Assembly (NCBI GenBank): GCA_022432975.1
Contig: CM039509.1
Location: 27,995,511-28,059,510, forward strand
Direction of reading: 5' to 3'
Length of the DNA: 64,000 bases
DNA from: Begonia masoniana
Lineage: Eukaryota > Streptophyta > Magnoliopsida > Cucurbitales > Begoniaceae
Shown: in pieces, positions 35,401 to 48,842 of the stretch
Layout of the letters: the number at the start of each line of letters is the position of its first letter
Numbering within the stretch: the stretch's first letter is position 1
Program-made: the position numbers and the translations under genes
Notes under the pieces: generated by a model
Database searches by the model: none
What the model was told of the DNA's origin: nothing
What the model saw: only the letters and a program-made list of their open reading frames with translations

Positions 35401-35828
35401 GTCAAACTCTTCCACTCCACTTTCCCTTCCTTTCAATCAATTGCTTCATTTAATTCTCCCTTTGAATTTTCAACAACAATTCCTATTGGTTCATTTGTTG
35501 GTTTGACTTTTCAACCATATTTTAGTTTGAATTTTCTACACTTTTCTCCTCTTCTTTCCTTCCAACGTGAATACCTCCTTTAATATCTTCTTCCATTCAA
35601 CTTTACCATATAGTATTTTACTCAATTACCTAGTTTTTCATTGGTTAATTTATATTTTGACTTTTCAAAATTTTAACTTTTCAAACAACCCTTTTTGACT
35701 TGTCAATTCACTTCCTTCACTCTTCTTTTGCATGACTAAATTCAAATCCCTTTCTCACTTAACATTAACCTCTTCTAACCGTTTAATCTAAGACATACGT
35801 GCGTTACAGGAAATCCTCGGGTGTTACA
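32443..35828 (-). repeat. Family III solo LTR, right segment
   Basis: Continues from 18070 after the AGTAA duplication. It contains four units of about 60-100 bp around GAGGTGCTCC..GAGCACTACTCCCC at 32945-33230, a CACA tract, and the cassette. The frames at 33091-33426 and 33654-34016 are incidental. The long stretch 34560-35820 is AT-rich LTR sequence with no gene. Confidence 0.88.
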
Positions 35829-35833
35829 CAGAG

Positions 35834-36360
35834 ATTGAGATGCTGGTGAAGACCTTTGGAATTAATGGAGTACCATTTAACCGAGTGGTGGCCAAAGCTT
35901 TGGAAGTGGAGGCAACTGCTGGTAAAGTTCTTAAACCTGCTGAAGTACCGAAAAGAATGTTTAAAGAAATTAGTGGCTAGATAAGCAGCGAGGGATCTTC
36001 TTCTCAGTTTCAAGGAACCAAAAGGCTGGGAGACAATTTAAATAATCAGAGCGAAGGGAAGAAACTGCAACGGCAACAACAAATGGGATATCCACAATGT
36101 ATAAAGTGTTTGAAGATTCATCCTAGGGAATGTGGACAGTATGCAGGAAGATGTTACAATTGTTTCGAAACTAGCCATATTTCCCGAGCTTGTACAAAGC
36201 CAAAGGTTATTCGGTGCTTCAAATGTAACAAGCCTGGTCACGTAGCCAAAGATTGTCCTACATCAAAGAAAAGACCAGCTAAAACATCACCTAGAATTTT
36301 TGCTATGATCGAGTCAGATGGTAAGGATTGACCAGCCGTGACCTCAGGTACGGTATTTAT
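35834..36360 (+). pseudogene. gag: gag relic of element B, part 2, with two zinc knuckles
   Basis: Picks up the part-1 frame exactly after the CAGAG duplication: IEMLVKTFGINGVPFN ... RVVAKALEVEA. In-frame TAG at 35978-35980 and TGA at 36329-36331. Two knuckles follow, CYNCFETSHISRAC and CFKCNKPGHVAKDC, both CX2CX4HX4C, whereas A, F and G have one. The frame ends PAVTSGTVFI, at the protease start, and no protease follows. Confidence 0.88.
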
Positions 36361-36563
36361 ATTTTGGTTGTTGTTGTTACATTAATAGGTTGGGTGTGTA
36401 GCATATTTAGTTTTGGTGGTAGCGGCTTTCGTAGTGAAATTGAGTGAAAGAAAATTTAGCTAGATGTTGGTAGGTAGGTTACTGTTAGGACTCTAGCAAG
36501 AGAAGAAGTAATGGCATGAAGGAAATTTAGGGCTGTTGATTATGATAAGTAATTCAGCCAAAC
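36361..36563 (+). other. Element B non-coding spacer, left of F
   Basis: About 200 bases between B's gag end and F, with a GTTGTT run and no recognisable motif. It continues at 45959. Confidence 0.6.
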
Positions 36564-36796
36564 TGTAACACCCGGGATTTTAAGAGAAAATAAAATAATA
36601 GGTAATTGTTTAATAAATAATTGTTTTAAGTAATTTAAAATAAAAGTGAATAATTTTGGTTAACCTAATTGGTTAATTAATTTAGATTCGGGCACTTCCT
36701 GTGAAATTAAGCTGTGGATTATAATTAAGAACGGGATTTAACGGAATTTACGGAAGAGCAAAACGGTATATTAAAGTTTTAATAGGAATTAATATT

Positions 36797-36799
36797 AGG

Positions 36800-36856
<57 letters not shown>

Positions 36857-36903
36857 AATAATAATAAGTAAAACAACAGAATGGTTAAAAAACCATTCTG
36901 TTG
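36797..36903 (+). repeat. (ATT)n microsatellite and CAACAGAATGG stem-loop
   Basis: (ATT)n at about 36797-36855, then CAACAGAATGG (36874-36884) and its inverse CCATTCTGTTG (36893-36903), then CTCGAG repeats. The 3' LTR equivalents are (ATT)n at about 43278-43330 and arms 43342-43352/43361-43371. Confidence 0.9.
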
Positions 36904-37867
36904 CTCGAGCTCGAGCTCGAGCCCGACGCCGAGAGCGAACAGGGGAGGAGGAGGCGACGGTTTTCGACGGCCATCACCGGCGATTTCTGACCCTCGCCGA
37001 CCAGACGCCGGTGACGTGCGATCTCCGGCCATCTCCGCGCGAAACCCGACCGGTATGGCTCGGTTTTCTCCTCTTTTCGGTTCGGTTTAGGGCTGTGCGT
37101 GACGAGCTCGATTGAGCTCCGATTGCCGGCCGTTTTTGGTCGCCTCCGGCGAGGGTTTGCCGACCCTTGGTCCAGTTTTCATCGCCTGGCCGTAATGGTT
37201 CTCGTTTGGGCGAATTTCAGTGAATGCCCGATTAGGGCAATTCGGGTTTGTGGTTGGAAACTTCAATTTTTGATTAGATTATTCTAATTGAGGGTAAATG
37301 TGGTCGATTGGGGAAGAAATGAGTGGAATTTGATGAAAAATCAAAAAGGGGGAAATTTCCGATTAAGGGCAGATTCGGGTTTTTGATATTTTGACCTAGC
37401 TCGGGTCGTTTGTTTTAAAATTCCCTTTGGAAGATTAAAATAGATTATTAGAGGAGTACGTGTCCGCTGGAATCGTTCGATTCCGATAACCGACGCAAAA
37501 GTTACGCGCGTTTGAGTTTTGGGTCGGTTTTTACCAAACCCAAATTAGTGGCCGTTTAATTAGGTTTTAGTTAGAAATCGATAGTATTATGCTTTTATGC
37601 TTATTAGTGAATACACTTGTCGTTATTTAGGTAGATTAAATGAATTGATCATTATTGGTGAATTTAGGTTAAAGTTTGAATATTGGAGATTATTGGAAAA
37701 CCATTAATGGAGGTTGAGTAAATTGTGAGCACCACGTGCTCGATGAAATGCCGAAGGGAGAAAATGGAAGTTTTAGGAGAAGTTGCTTTAGCTTGGAGCT
37801 TAGTTTAAATTTGGGATTCGTTTAATTAGGATCGATTTTAATGTCCTTTATTTATGAAATGCCTTAG

Positions 37868-39133
<1,266 letters not shown>

Positions 39134-39845
39134 GTGAGAGTTCCTCATGATGACAAGGAATAGGTGGTCGATGGGTGGCGCTCGTGGCGACGGGGTGTGT
39201 TTTGGCTTGATGATCCGATGGCTTGAATGATGTATGTCGAATGATGTGAGTTAGTTTTGTTGGTTAGTAGGTCTACGTGAATGTTTAATTTGTGAAAGTA
39301 TCAAAGTGTTTAAGTATGTAGATCGGATGATTTGATAGAAAAACGTATGAGAGGTTGAGTTTTGATGTATATGTAGTGGTAGTAGATTGTTTAAAATGTG
39401 AAGTCTTTATTTTGGAGAATATACTGGAACTGTTTGGGTATTTTGAACTGTTTGGTTATTTCAAAACAGGTAAGGATACGCTCGATTTTTAGAGCGATCC
39501 ACGCAGTTTGTTTTCTTGAGTATAAGTTATATTAGTGTCGTGTTTTAATTGATCTTACTTTAATTGTTTTAAATATTTTATTTGTTTTAAGTTATTAATG
39601 GTTTTAATCTAATTTTAAATGTTTTAAAAGTCGAAATGTTTTACGCTCGAAATGTTTAAGTCAAAGTTAGACTCTAAAGGTTGTTAGAGGTGGGTCGATT
39701 GTCTAAGTCCGTTTTTCTTTAAAGTGATAAGTAAAAAAAAAAAAAAAAAGGAAAAAAAGTTTATGAGAAAATACGAGGGCTTAGGTAATAGTTATGTCAC
39801 GGCAAGTCCGTGGCGGCCCTGATCGGGTTGGGGTCGTCACAGTTA

Positions 39846-39856
39846 TGGTATCAGAG
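39846..39856 (+). other. Primer-binding site of element F
   Basis: TGGTATCAGAG, initiator tRNA-Met type, four bases after the 5' LTR. Confidence 0.9.
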
Positions 39857-40007
39857 AGACGGAGTTTTAAAAGCGAGTTCTGTGACATGCCTGCCAAAAA
39901 CACACCGCCGCACGAGGACTCTCCATCGACTGTAAGTGTTTAAGTTTATGTATGATTCTAAATTGTTTATTTTGTATGTGTTTCTTAATGTGTCTAGGAA
40001 CAAGAAA

Positions 40008-40480
40008 ATGCCGAAAGCACCTAGAAAACTCGAGGAGAAATCCATTAGTCAGCTTATGGACATAATGCACCAATGGTCAGAACAAGTAGAGATCTTACTC
40101 GACCGAGATGGAAATGGTAATAGACAAGATAGTATTTCATGGAACCAGGGTAGTGAACGAACTAGGCAGTTCGACCTCCGATATTTGATGGATGTGCTAT
40201 AGATCCGATACAGGCCGAGGAGTAGGTTCGAGCAACGGAAAGATTGTTTGACATTATTAAGGTGAAGGAGGTAGATAAGGTTTATTATGCGATGTGTCAT
40301 CTGGTGGGAGTGCAAGTTGCATTCCGGTCGATGTTTTCGGTGCGACAAGGTGGGGCACAAGGCCAGAGATTGTCTAGGACCGAATAAGATACCACCGTGT
40401 TGTCCTCCGAGGATATCTACCTTGATCGAAGAAGAGGAAACCACTCGACCGCCGGTTATTCCAGGTATATTCATATAGTG
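40008..40480 (+). pseudogene. gag: gag relic of element F
   Basis: ATG at 40008 (MPKAPRKLEEK). A frameshift lies near 40175; the other frame continues RPPIFDGCAIDPIQAEE, then TAG where relatives have Trp, then FDIIKVKEVDKVYYAMCHL. The central gag core is deleted and the sequence jumps to ECKLHSGRCF with one knuckle, CFRCDKVGHKARDC, ending PPVIPGIFI and a stop near 40478. That end is at the same point as in A and B, the start of protease. Confidence 0.85.
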
Positions 40481-43031
40481 GTGATTAATAAAATAAGGAG
40501 CTTTGGAGTAGATGTGTAATTAGAGTAGGGGTTTAAAACGTGACTTTCGTATATTGGATAAAAAGAGAATAGTGAATAGAGAAAGTTACGCATTGAGATG
40601 AATAACCTGGGATAGTTGTGCGAGTGTGTATATACTTAGAATTTATTACCATCGGAGGGATACAACTTATGAGATATAACGGTTGAATAGATATAAACTG
40701 GACTTTAGTTGACAAACCCTCTAAGTATTTAAATGAAGGTAATAACCAAAAGTCTAGCTTAGGTGAATTGTCGAATAGAAGCATTTGACTTAGTAAATAT
40801 CAGTGAAGAGAATAAAGATGTTGAGGCGGAGCTGGAAGGTTAACAAATTTAGAGACGTTAGAAAATAGGAAATCTTATGTGAGGTGGTACTCAAGTTACA
40901 AGAATTAGACGATCGCTAGGAGGTATGCACCACTTTAGAAGGTTAGTCGATAAAGGGGGATTTGTTTCTCCTTTTGATGTGTTAGGTTTACAACCAACGC
41001 GATAGGGGAGAAAACTTAGTTAAGCTAAAGACGGTTTGTGAATAATAGACACGTCAAGTCATGAGTGCGTGTTATTCGACAGAGTGAGTACTAATTAGGA
41101 AAAGTAACAAGTAGTTGAGTTCTAACTTTTGATCTAGAAAGATAAGAGATGAGTAGTAAGTCTAAGGTTGAAACAGTTCAAGTTAAACACCGTAACCTGT
41201 GACTTGGAATACTATTGGTGACAGATTTACGAGAGACCTTTACTAAAGAAAGGTGGGAACTGAGTGTCGTATGCTATGACTTCGGGTAAAGCAGATAAGT
41301 TTAGGCGCGAGTTAGGATACAACCCATGGGTTAGTAAAAGTCTCGAGATAGTAATTAACCCAAAGGATGTTAGAAAACTTAATTAAGCCAAGTTAGGTAA
41401 GTTAGAAAGCTTGACCTATAAAAGATTAAGTGGAGGCTGATTCATGTGAGAATTTAAGGAAGTGAACTTGATCACTTAGATATTTGCCTGAAGACTTGAG
41501 AATTGATAGGGCTTGTGGTACGAGCTATGATATGCTTCGTTCCATTAAGGGTAATGGATACTTCTAAGTTTTGGGAAAAATAGAAGGATAAGATTTAAGA
41601 ACTTTAGAAGATTTAGATTAAGGTTGTAGGTTTACCTACAACAAGTTTGCTAACAAGAAAGTTGTTAGACAAATTATTATGAAGAAGACAAATAGAATAT
41701 TTAGAACCTGACTAGAATGAATGAAAGATAGTAGGCTAGTTAGTAGTTAGTAACTTTGAAGAAGTCCTTGAGGGATATTAGGAATAAGTATAAGGCAGTA
41801 TACCGTAGTCACAGGTACATTTCTTTTAATTTATTTAAAGAAGACGTTAAGATAGAGATGTTAGATGATGTAGTGTGAAAGTTTAGCATTGAATTTGGAA
41901 TCATACTTGGTGACTTAGGAAGGCAAGGATTTTTGGAAGGGAGGTGTTAAATTACATACAACAAGTTTGCAAACAAAAAGGTTGTAGGGATGAGATGTTA
42001 TAAAAGAATTTAGAAGAATGCTTAGGACCTAATTTTGGAGGAAGGATGAAATCGATATTGTAAAGTTAAGAGATAGGAATAAGAGGATAGTTAGATAAGA
42101 AGGGAAGGTTGAAAGTTAAGGTTTAATTCACTAGAATTTAGTGGTGTGCAAATGGGGAAAATAGAGGAAATTTTGAATGAGAAAAATAGGAACTATGCGA
42201 TGTAAGGTAAAAAGGACGAAGGGATAGAAAGTTGCACGGAGATTGTGCAAGTGGACCTAGAAGTGAAGATAAACTTGTTGGTCTAGAAAAGATTCGGCTC
42301 GTAAGCTATGTCGAAGTGTTTATGCACCATTTAAGACATTGGGTGAATAGTGTAATTAAATTAGTTAGACTTGAGAGTTTGATATTGTTGATGAAAACCG
42401 AGGCACAAGTTGGACAAGTGAGCGTTGTGGACATAGTGATAAAGACTTAGAGAATACTTTGAAAGAGGATGGAGTAAATTTAAGTATTCAGAGCCCCGAG
42501 TACTAGGATTGTATTAGAGTGACTAATGGAACGTCATGTTTGCCCAATGTCCATGGGTGTATGGGTGCGAGTGATGGATTAAAAACTTGATGGTAAGGTA
42601 TAGGAGGACGTGGAAGTGGAAGAATTAGGATAATAAGGCTATGTACTAGGTCCTTCGTATTAAGTAAGAGAAGAAACTTCGAGAAATTATGATGGCTATA
42701 GATGCGTTAGATTGATGTGGTATGAGAAAAGTAGGGAAGTAATTAAATTCAATTCAAGGAAAACTAGAGTTGGAGTTAAGTTAAATGAAATTCGAAGGTC
42801 TAGGTGACGAAGGGTTAGGTTGAAGTCGATGGATGTATGAGTAATTGACTTACAAAGTGTGAAATTAGATGGATTGAAAGCTTTGGAGATATAGAGAACT
42901 ATGAAGACCCGAAGGGTGAGAGAGATCATAGAAGTGTCGAGGCTAGTGTTACGACATTATTTCTTAGGCAAGGTGAGTAAGAGTGATTAGAAGTTGACCA
43001 AACAGCAATTTTGGGGACAAAATTCCAATTA
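40481..43031 (+). other. Element F non-coding region in place of pol
   Basis: 2.5 kb with no frame above about 77 codons and no polymerase, protease or integrase motif on either strand. It contains a direct repeat of about 40 bases around ACAACAAGTTTGC at about 41630 and 41947. The part at 42320-42345 and 42825-42850 resembles B's spacer (see findings). It probably serves as RNA length or packaging sequence; that is inference. Confidence 0.7.
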
Positions 43032-43044
43032 AGGAGGGAATGAT
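43032..43044 (+). other. Polypurine tract of element F
   Basis: AAGGAGGGAATGA directly before the 3' LTR. Confidence 0.9.
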
Positions 43045-43279
43045 GTAACACCCGGGATTTTAAGAGAAAATAAAATAATAGGTAATTGTTTAATAAATAA
43101 TTGTTTTAAGTAATTTAAAATAAAAGTGAATAATTTTGGTTAACCTAATTGGTTAATTAATTTAGATTCGGGCACTTCCTGTGAAATTAAGCTGTGGATT
43201 ATAATTAAGAACGGGATTTAACGGAATTTACGGAAGAGCAAAACGGTATATTAAAGTTTTAATAGGAATTAATATTAGG

Positions 43280-43327
<48 letters not shown>

Positions 43328-45953
43328 AATAATAAGTAAAACAACAGAATGGTTAAAAAACCATTCTGTTGCTCGAGCTCGAGCTCGAGCCCGACACCGA
43401 GAGCGAACAGGGGAGGAGGAGGCGACGGTTTCCGACGGCCATCACCGGCGATTTCTGACCCTCGCCGACCAGACGCCGGCGACGTGCGATCTCCGGCCAT
43501 CTCCGCGCGAAACCCGACCGGTATGGCTCGGTTTTCTCCTCTTTTCGGTTCGGTTTAGGGCTGTGCGTGACGAGCTCGATTGAGCTCCGATCGCCGGCCG
43601 TTTTTGGTCGCCTCCGGCGAGGGTTTGCCGACCCTTGGTCCAGTTTTCATCACCTGGCTGTAATGGTTCTCGTTTGGGCGAATTTCAGTGAATGCCCAAT
43701 TAGGGCAATTCGGGTTTGTGGTTGGAAACTTCGATTTTTGATTAGATTATTCTAATTGAGGGTAAATGTGGTCGATTGAGGAAGAAATGAGTGGAATTTG
43801 ATGAAAAATCAAAAAGGGGGAAATTTCTGATTAAGGGCAGATTCGGGTTTTTGATATTTTGACCTAGCTCGGGTCGTTTGTTTTAAAATTCCCTTTGGAA
43901 GATTAAAATAGGTTATTAGAGGAGTACGTGGCCGCTGGAATCGTTCGATTCCGATAACCGACGCAAAAGTTACGCGCGTTTGAGTTTTGGGTCGGTTTTT
44001 ACCAAACCCAAATTAGTGGCCGTTTAATTAGGTTTTAGTTAGAAATCGATAGTATTATGCTTTTATGCTTATTAGTGAATACACTTGTCGTTATTTAGGT
44101 AGATTAAATGAATTGATCATTATTGGTGAATTTAGGTTAAAGTTTGAATATTGGAGATTATTGGAAAACCATTAATGGAGGTTGAGTAAATTGTGAGCAC
44201 CACGTGCTCGATGAAATGCCGAAGGGAGAAAATGGAAGTTTTAGGAGAAGTTGCTTTAGCTTGGAGCTTAGTTTAAATTTGGGATTCGTTTAATTAGGAT
44301 CGATTTTAATGTCCTTTATTTATGAAATGCCTTAGGTGGACACGGCTTTTGGACGGTGCTCGGCTTGCTACGGACGCCAGGTAAGTGGATGTTAGGTTTC
44401 TGGCCCTTAAGGCCCTACATCGTATCAACGTTAGGTTTTTATATTTTGATGATGATTTTCTGACTGTGGGTTTAATGAGTCGGGTAGCTTAGAATGTTAG
44501 TTATTAGTGGTTTGTTAAGTTTGCTATGAGTATAGTATGTCCATGTGCGTTGTGAATGGTTGATGATATGTCCATGTATGTCTATGAATTGATCATGCAT
44601 CATGTTTTATAAAAGGTGCATACGAACTATTTATGAGCATGTTTTTAAGATGAATTGAACGATAATGAATGATGAATGTTACTACGGGGCAAGTCATGAA
44701 TGTACTACGGGGCAAGTCACGAGTGTACTACGGGGCAAGTCATGAATGTTTTATGAAAATGTTGAATTAAAGAACGATAATGAATGATGAATGATGAATG
44801 ATGAATGTTACTACGGGGCAAGTCATGAATGTACTACGGGGCAAGTCACGAATGTACTACGGGGCAAGTCATGAATGTTTTATGAAAATGTTAAATTAAA
44901 GAACGATAATGAATGATGAATGATGAATGTTACTACGGGGCAAGTCATGAATGTACTACGGGGCAAGTCACGAATGTACTACGGGACAAGTCACGAATGT
45001 ACTACGGGGCAAGTCATGAATGTACTACGGGGCAAGTCACGAATGTACTACGGGGCAAGTCATGAATGTACTACGGGGCAAGTCATGAATGTACTACGGG
45101 GCAAGGAAATGGTTTAACAAAACGAAACGAAATAAACATGTTTTTATGAAAAGTCACGCATTCATGCATACGTTCTCCATAGAGCATCCTCTTACTAAGT
45201 ATTAGGCTTACTGTTTATGTTGTATGATATAGGTGACAGGTGTGAAGGTGAGAGTTCCTCATGATGATAAGGAATAAGTGGTCGATGGGTGGTGCTCGTG
45301 GCGACGAGGTGTGTTTTGGCTTGATGATCCGATGGCTTGAATGATGTATGTCGAATGATGTGAGTTAGTTTTGTTGGTTAGTAGGTCTACGTGAAGGTTT
45401 AATTTGTGAAAGTATCAAAGTGTTTAAGTATGTAGATCGGATGATTTGATAGAAAAACGTATGAGAGGTTGAGTTTTGATGTATATGTAGTGGTAGTAGA
45501 TTGTTTAAAATGTGAAGTCTTTATTTTGGAGAATATACTGGAACTGTTTGGGTATTTTGAACTGTTTGGTTATTTCAAAACAGGTAAGGATACGCTCGAT
45601 TTTTAGAGCGATCCACGCAGTTTGTTTTCTTGAGTATAAGTTATATTAGTGTCGTGTTTTAATTGATCTTACTTTAATTGTTTTAAATGTTTTATTTGTT
45701 TTAAGTTATTAATGGTTTTAATCTAATTTTAAATGTTTTAAAAGTCGAAATGTTTTACGCTCGAAATGTTTAAGTCAAAGTTAGACCCTAAAGGTTGTTA
45801 GAGGTGGGTCGATTGTCTAAGTCCGTTTTTCTTTAAAGTGATAAGTAAAAAAAAAAAAAAAAGAAAAAAAGTTTATGAGAAAATACAAGGGCTTAGGTAA
45901 TAGTTATGTCACGGCAAGTCCGTGGCGGCCCTGATCGGGTTGGGGTCGTCACA
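43045..45953 (+). repeat. Element F 3' LTR
   Basis: 2909 bp, close to the 5' LTR apart from arrays and scattered transitions. It ends GGGTCGTCACA, followed by CAAAC. Confidence 0.97.
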
Positions 45954-45954
45954 C

Positions 45955-46040
45955 AAACGATGTGGAATAATAAGATGAATAAGTTTGCTCCACTACGACA
46001 AACTAGATAGGTGGCTGAAGATTGAAATTGAGAGTCTTCA
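45955..46040 (+). pseudogene. Stray gag fragment in element B
   Basis: The first bases after F (with its duplication) read TMWNNKMNKFAPLRQTR, then a stop. This matches the gag block MWANKISEFTQLRQTG of element A. B already has its own version of this block at 17590-17650, so this is a second gag piece downstream of the knuckles, probably captured or duplicated. Confidence 0.65.
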
Positions 46041-46983
46041 AGGGAGTGTGAGGATACGGGTATTAAGGATATGCTGTATTACAAGGTTGTAGCTGGAGCT
46101 GAAAACTAAATGGTGTGGAGATGTAGAAGTAACGATAAAGAAAATCACCAAGGTAACTCTCCGAGGAAGTCACATTTTAGTAGAGTATCGAAGATTAGGG
46201 ATGGGTAGCAGTAAGATCTGTCAGTAAAGAAGGAGTTATGAAAGTTTCTTTTCGTAAGAAATAGAGTTAAAGTGGTGGTACGCCATTTAGAATTTTGGGT
46301 GAATAGTGGGAAGAGGTTAGTTAGATCTAAAAATTTGAGAGTGTTTGGTAATGATTGAGATAGCTTAGAGGTTTGAAGTAGTTAGGTAAGTATTCGATAG
46401 ACACTGGATTAGAAAAGTAAGTGAGTACTTTGAGAGAATGGTTGATAGGTGAGAGCTTTGAGTATGAGAGTTGTGTTAGTATGAGTGATGAAATGTCTTG
46501 AGTGCTTGAGGCAATTAGGTACAAGAGGTATGAGTGATAAGTTAGAATTGAGATAGTAAAAATATAAAGGAATTGAGAATTTAGTAAGAAAGATTTAAAA
46601 GTCTAAGTGATGAGTGTTCAAATTAAAATCAATGGACGTATGAGTAAGTGAGCTATGATGGAGGTCATATTTATGGAAGTGTTTGGTAGACATGAAAGTA
46701 TGAGAGAATAATTGAACTCAGCTTGAGAAAAGTTAGGGTTGAAACTAAGTTAAAGGGGCGAGAGTATAAGTGATGAAATTTTAGTTACAATTAATGGACG
46801 TGTGAGTACTTGAGTTATGTAGTGCAGAGTTAGGCGAAGTCAACAATTGGAGAGGTAGGATTTGCCATTTGCCGGATAGGTGATTAAGGCTGTAGCGAAA
46901 TTGAGAGTTTGAGTGCGTAAGTTGGGGAATACTAAGATACATCAAATTTTGAGGACAAAATTTTTGTAAGGAGGGTGAATTGT
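46041..46983 (+). other. Element B non-coding region and polypurine tract
   Basis: About 0.9 kb without coding motifs. It has two related segments near 46600-46660 and 46780-46810 containing ATGGACGTATGAGTAAGTGA-like sequence, and a stretch at 46273-46300 resembling F at 42320-42345. It ends with the tract GTAAGGAGGGTGA (46966-46978) and the ATTGT duplication. Confidence 0.7.
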
Positions 46984-47006
46984 TGTAAACGACCCCGGCT
47001 CTGCCG

Positions 47007-48842
47007 ATGACGTCAGCCGGAAGACTAAACCATCAAACAATTAACCTTCGGCATCTGCCGATGACGTCAGCCGGAAGACTAAACCATCAAACAATTAACC
47101 TTCGGCATCTGCCGATGACGTCAGCCGGAAGACTAAACCATCAAACAATTAACCTTCGGCATCTGCCGATGACGTCAGCCGGAAGACTAAACCATCAAAC
47201 AATTAACCTTCGGCATCTGCCGATGACGTCAGCCGGAAGACTAAACCATCAAACAATTAACCTTCGGCATCTGCCGATGACGTCAGCCGGAAGACTAAAC
47301 CATCAAACAATTAACCTTCGGCATCTGCCGATGACGTCAGCCGGAAGACTAAACCATCAAACAATTAACCTTCGGCATCTGCCGATGACGTCAGCCGGAA
47401 GACTAAACCATCAAACAATTAACCTTCGGCATCTGCCGATGACGTCAGCCGGAAGACTAAACCATCAAACAATTAACCTTCGGCATCTGCCGATGACGTC
47501 AGCCGGAAGACTAAACCATCAAACAATTAACCTTCGGCATCTGCCGATGACGTCAGCCGGAAGACTAAACCATCAAACAATTAACCTTCGGCATCTGCCG
47601 ATGACGTCAGCCGGAAGACTAAACCATCAAACAATTAACCTTCGGCATCTGCCGATGACGTCAGCCGGAAGACTAAACCATCAAACAATTAACCTTCGGC
47701 ATCTGCCGATGACGTCAGCCGGAAGACTAAACCATCAAACAATTAACCTTCGGCATCTGCCGATGACGTCAGCCGGAAGACTAAACCATCAAACAATTAA
47801 CCTTCGGCATCTGCCGATGACGTCAGCCGGAAGACTAAACCATCAAACAATTAACCTTCGGCATCTGCCGATGACGTCAGCCGGAAGACTAAACCATCAA
47901 ACAATTAACCTTCGGCATCTGCCGATGACGTCAGCCGGAAGACTAAACCATCAAACAATTAACCTTCGGCATCTGCCGATGACGTCAGCCGGAAGACTAA
48001 ACCATCAAACAATTAACCTTCGGCATCTGCCGATGACGTCAGCCGGAAGACTAAACCATCAAACAATTAACCTTCGGCATCTGCCGATGACGTCAGCCGG
48101 AAGACTAAACCATCAAACAATTAACCTTCGGCATCTGCCGATGACGTCAGCCGGAAGACTAAACCATCAAACAATTAACCTTCGGCATCTGCCGATGACG
48201 TCAACCGGAAGACTAAACCATCAAACAATTAACCTTCGGCATCTGCCGATGACGTCAACCGGAAGACTAAACCATCAAACAATTAACCTTCGGCATCTGC
48301 CGATGACGTCAGCCGGAAGACTAAACCATCAAACAATTAACCTTCGGCATCTGCCGATGACGTCAACCGGAAGACTAAACCATCAAACAATTAACCTTCG
48401 GCATCTGCCGATGACGTCAGCCGGAAGACTAAACCATCAAACAATTAACCTTCGGCATCTGCCGATGACGTCAGCCGGAAGACTAAACCATCAAACAATT
48501 AACCTTCGGCATCTGCCGATGACGTCAGCCGGAAGACTAAACCATCAAACAATTAACCTTCGGCATCTGCCGATGACGTCAGCCGGAAGACTAAACCATC
48601 AAACAATTAACCTTCGGCATCTGCCGATGACGTCAGCCGGAAGACTAAACCATCAAACAATTAACCTTCGGCATCTGCCGATGACGTCAGCCGGAAGACT
48701 AAACCATCAAACAATTAACCTTCGGCATCTGCCGATGACGTCAACCGGAAGACTAAACCATCAAACAATTAACCTTCGGCATCTGCCGATGACGTCAGCC
48801 GGAAGACTAAACCATCAAACAATTAACCTTCGGCATCTCTGC
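47007..48842. repeat. 54-bp tandem array, 34 copies
   Basis: The unit contains GCCGATGACGTCAGCCGGAA, followed by ACTAAACCATCAAACAATTA. Copies are almost identical. The only change I see inside the array is GTCAGCC to GTCAACC in four copies (the 23rd, 24th, 26th and 33rd). Each copy carries TGACGTCA, a full bZIP (CRE/TGA-type) site. Because 54 = 18 codons, a 613-codon frame stays open; it is not a gene. Confidence 0.97.

Larger units (their letters stand above)
17745..35828 (-). mobile_element. Solo LTR in B's gag, family III (17745-18070 + 32443-35828)
   Basis: TGTAACGCCCCCG to GGGTGTTACA, with CAGAG at 17740-17744 and 35829-35833. Removing it restores the reading order of B's gag. It is itself split by the family IV solo LTR at 18071-32437. 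In the right piece, on the minus strand: micro-exon 34518-34574 (57 nt), donor 34512-34519, hairpin 34477-34493, hairpin 32789-32813, 18-nt candidate exon 32747-32764. Confidence 0.95.

Noticed and set aside
40481..43031. Possible decayed pol in element F
   Set aside because: I looked for protease DTGA, RT FIDD, RNase H and integrase HHCC/DDE motifs in all frames and saw none, so I call it non-coding rather than a pol relic.
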